34,314 nt of DNA from an uncultured Prevotellaceae bacterium. Its GTDB lineage: Bacteria; Bacteroidota; Bacteroidia; Bacteroidales; Bacteroidaceae. Where the stretch lies: assembly GCA_902774815.1 (NCBI GenBank), contig CACYJV010000036.1:1-34314 (forward strand), in the 5' to 3' direction. Below the pieces are notes generated by a model that was given only the letters and a program-made list of their open reading frames with translations, ran no database searches and was not told the DNA's origin. A program made the position numbers and the translations under genes. This document shows positions 33,899-34,314 of this stretch, in pieces. The first letter of the stretch is position 1. Each line of letters opens with the position of its first letter.

Positions 33899-34314
33899 AT
33901 GGTTCGTTATAAAGTGTTGCTAATTCTGCCTAATTCCCCCAAATTGCTTAACAAGTGCGAACAGAACCGGCAAAGGGCAATAAAACGTTGGGAGAAGCGA
34001 AAAAATGCTGATGATGCCGCGGCATTTTCGGCAATGCATAAAAAGGAAAATGAAAAAGAAAAAGAAAAACACTAATCCTACAAGTAGTCTTAGTGTAGAT
34101 AAAGAAAGTAGCCTAGCGGCTACTAAAGAAATTAGCGACAAAAGCGCTAATTCCGATGCGGCGGCGGCTTGGCAGCAAAATTTTTATCAATACATTCAAT
34201 GAGTTGATAGCAGGCAGCAACATACCTCCTGTGCGTCGGCTGAGTGCAAAGAGGATGGACAAGCTGAGGGTGATCTGGCGTGAATTCTCGACAAAGGACC
34301 TGGCCGAGGTCGTG
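33899..34314 (+). pseudogene. Degraded phage/plasmid replication-type protein, runs off edge
   Basis: Three reading frames together give one recognisable protein. Frame 1 from ATG 33899: CEQNRQRAIKRWEKRKNADDAAAF and a Lys/Glu run, stopping at 34075. Frame 2: a poly-Lys start (ATG 34050), NTNPTSSLSVDKESSLAA and DAAAAWQQNF, stopping at 34202. Frame 3: FINTFNELIAGSNIPPVRRL then SAKRMDKLRVIWREF, open to the window end, with a possible start at 34157. The Arg/Lys-rich linker, the KKKNTNP-type run and the final helix resemble replication-associated proteins of Bacteroidales mobile elements (DUF6291-like). The two shifts lie in an A/G-rich run near 34050-34070 and a T5 run at about 34176. The original N-terminus is not visible. 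Confidence 0.4.

Overview
The window looks like a chromosomal segment of a Prevotella-type bacterium (Bacteroidales, Prevotellaceae), probably from a gut or rumen. The signs are: promoters of the Bacteroidetes sigma type (TTTG / TAnnTTTG, about 19-20 nt apart) and almost no Shine-Dalgarno sequences; the Bacteroidales gene order lpxB-surE-parA-parB-DUF5683-mltD-relA/spoT; C-terminal sorting tails of the YDLxGRK...LPKGVYIxNGKK kind; a BspA-like leucine-rich repeat protein; and plant-polysaccharide enzymes (pectinesterase, GH2). Most of it is core genome.

Layout. 1-306 (minus): start of a TPR-type lipoprotein gene, apparently frameshifted by a palindromic repeat. 492-1151: remnant of a secreted protein with a sorting tail. 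1303-1373: tRNA-Gln with its own promoter, structured leader and terminator. 1602-5635: rsfS-ftsH-cdsA-metallopeptidase operon. 5775-5849: tRNA-Val with promoter and terminator. 5958-6542: small secreted protein. 6564-11281 (minus): serine hydrolase lipoprotein, secreted FAD oxidoreductase, lpxB, surE. 11426-18073 (plus): parA, parB, DUF5683, lytic transglycosylase, relA/spoT. 18210-19208: pectinesterase. 19257-19477: an unusual 22-nt-period repeat array. 19465-23487 (minus): BspA-like protein and alaS, divergent from a MerR-family gene (23816-24169). 24382-28292 (minus): RecD-like helicase overlapping a GH2 glycosidase. 28497-32143 (minus): two overlapping Omp28-like paralogues. 32341-33776 (plus): DUF3822 gene and rsmD. 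33777-34314: repeats and a decayed replication-type gene running off the edge.

The genes cover envelope assembly (lpxB, cdsA, mltD), protein quality control and translation (ftsH, rsfS, alaS, rsmD), chromosome segregation (parAB), the stringent response (relA/spoT) and secreted or surface functions.

The most unusual feature is the density and variety of small repeats. Nearly every spacer holds its own degenerate tandem repeat (7, 14, 15 or 22 nt period) or a GC-rich palindrome. Several of these have entered coding sequence: twice in lpxB, once in the pectinesterase, and in the linker of all three sorting tails. The 22-nt array at 19257-19477, made of evenly phased dyad-symmetric cores, is the strongest candidate for something undescribed. 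All function calls come from reading the sequence; no database search was run.
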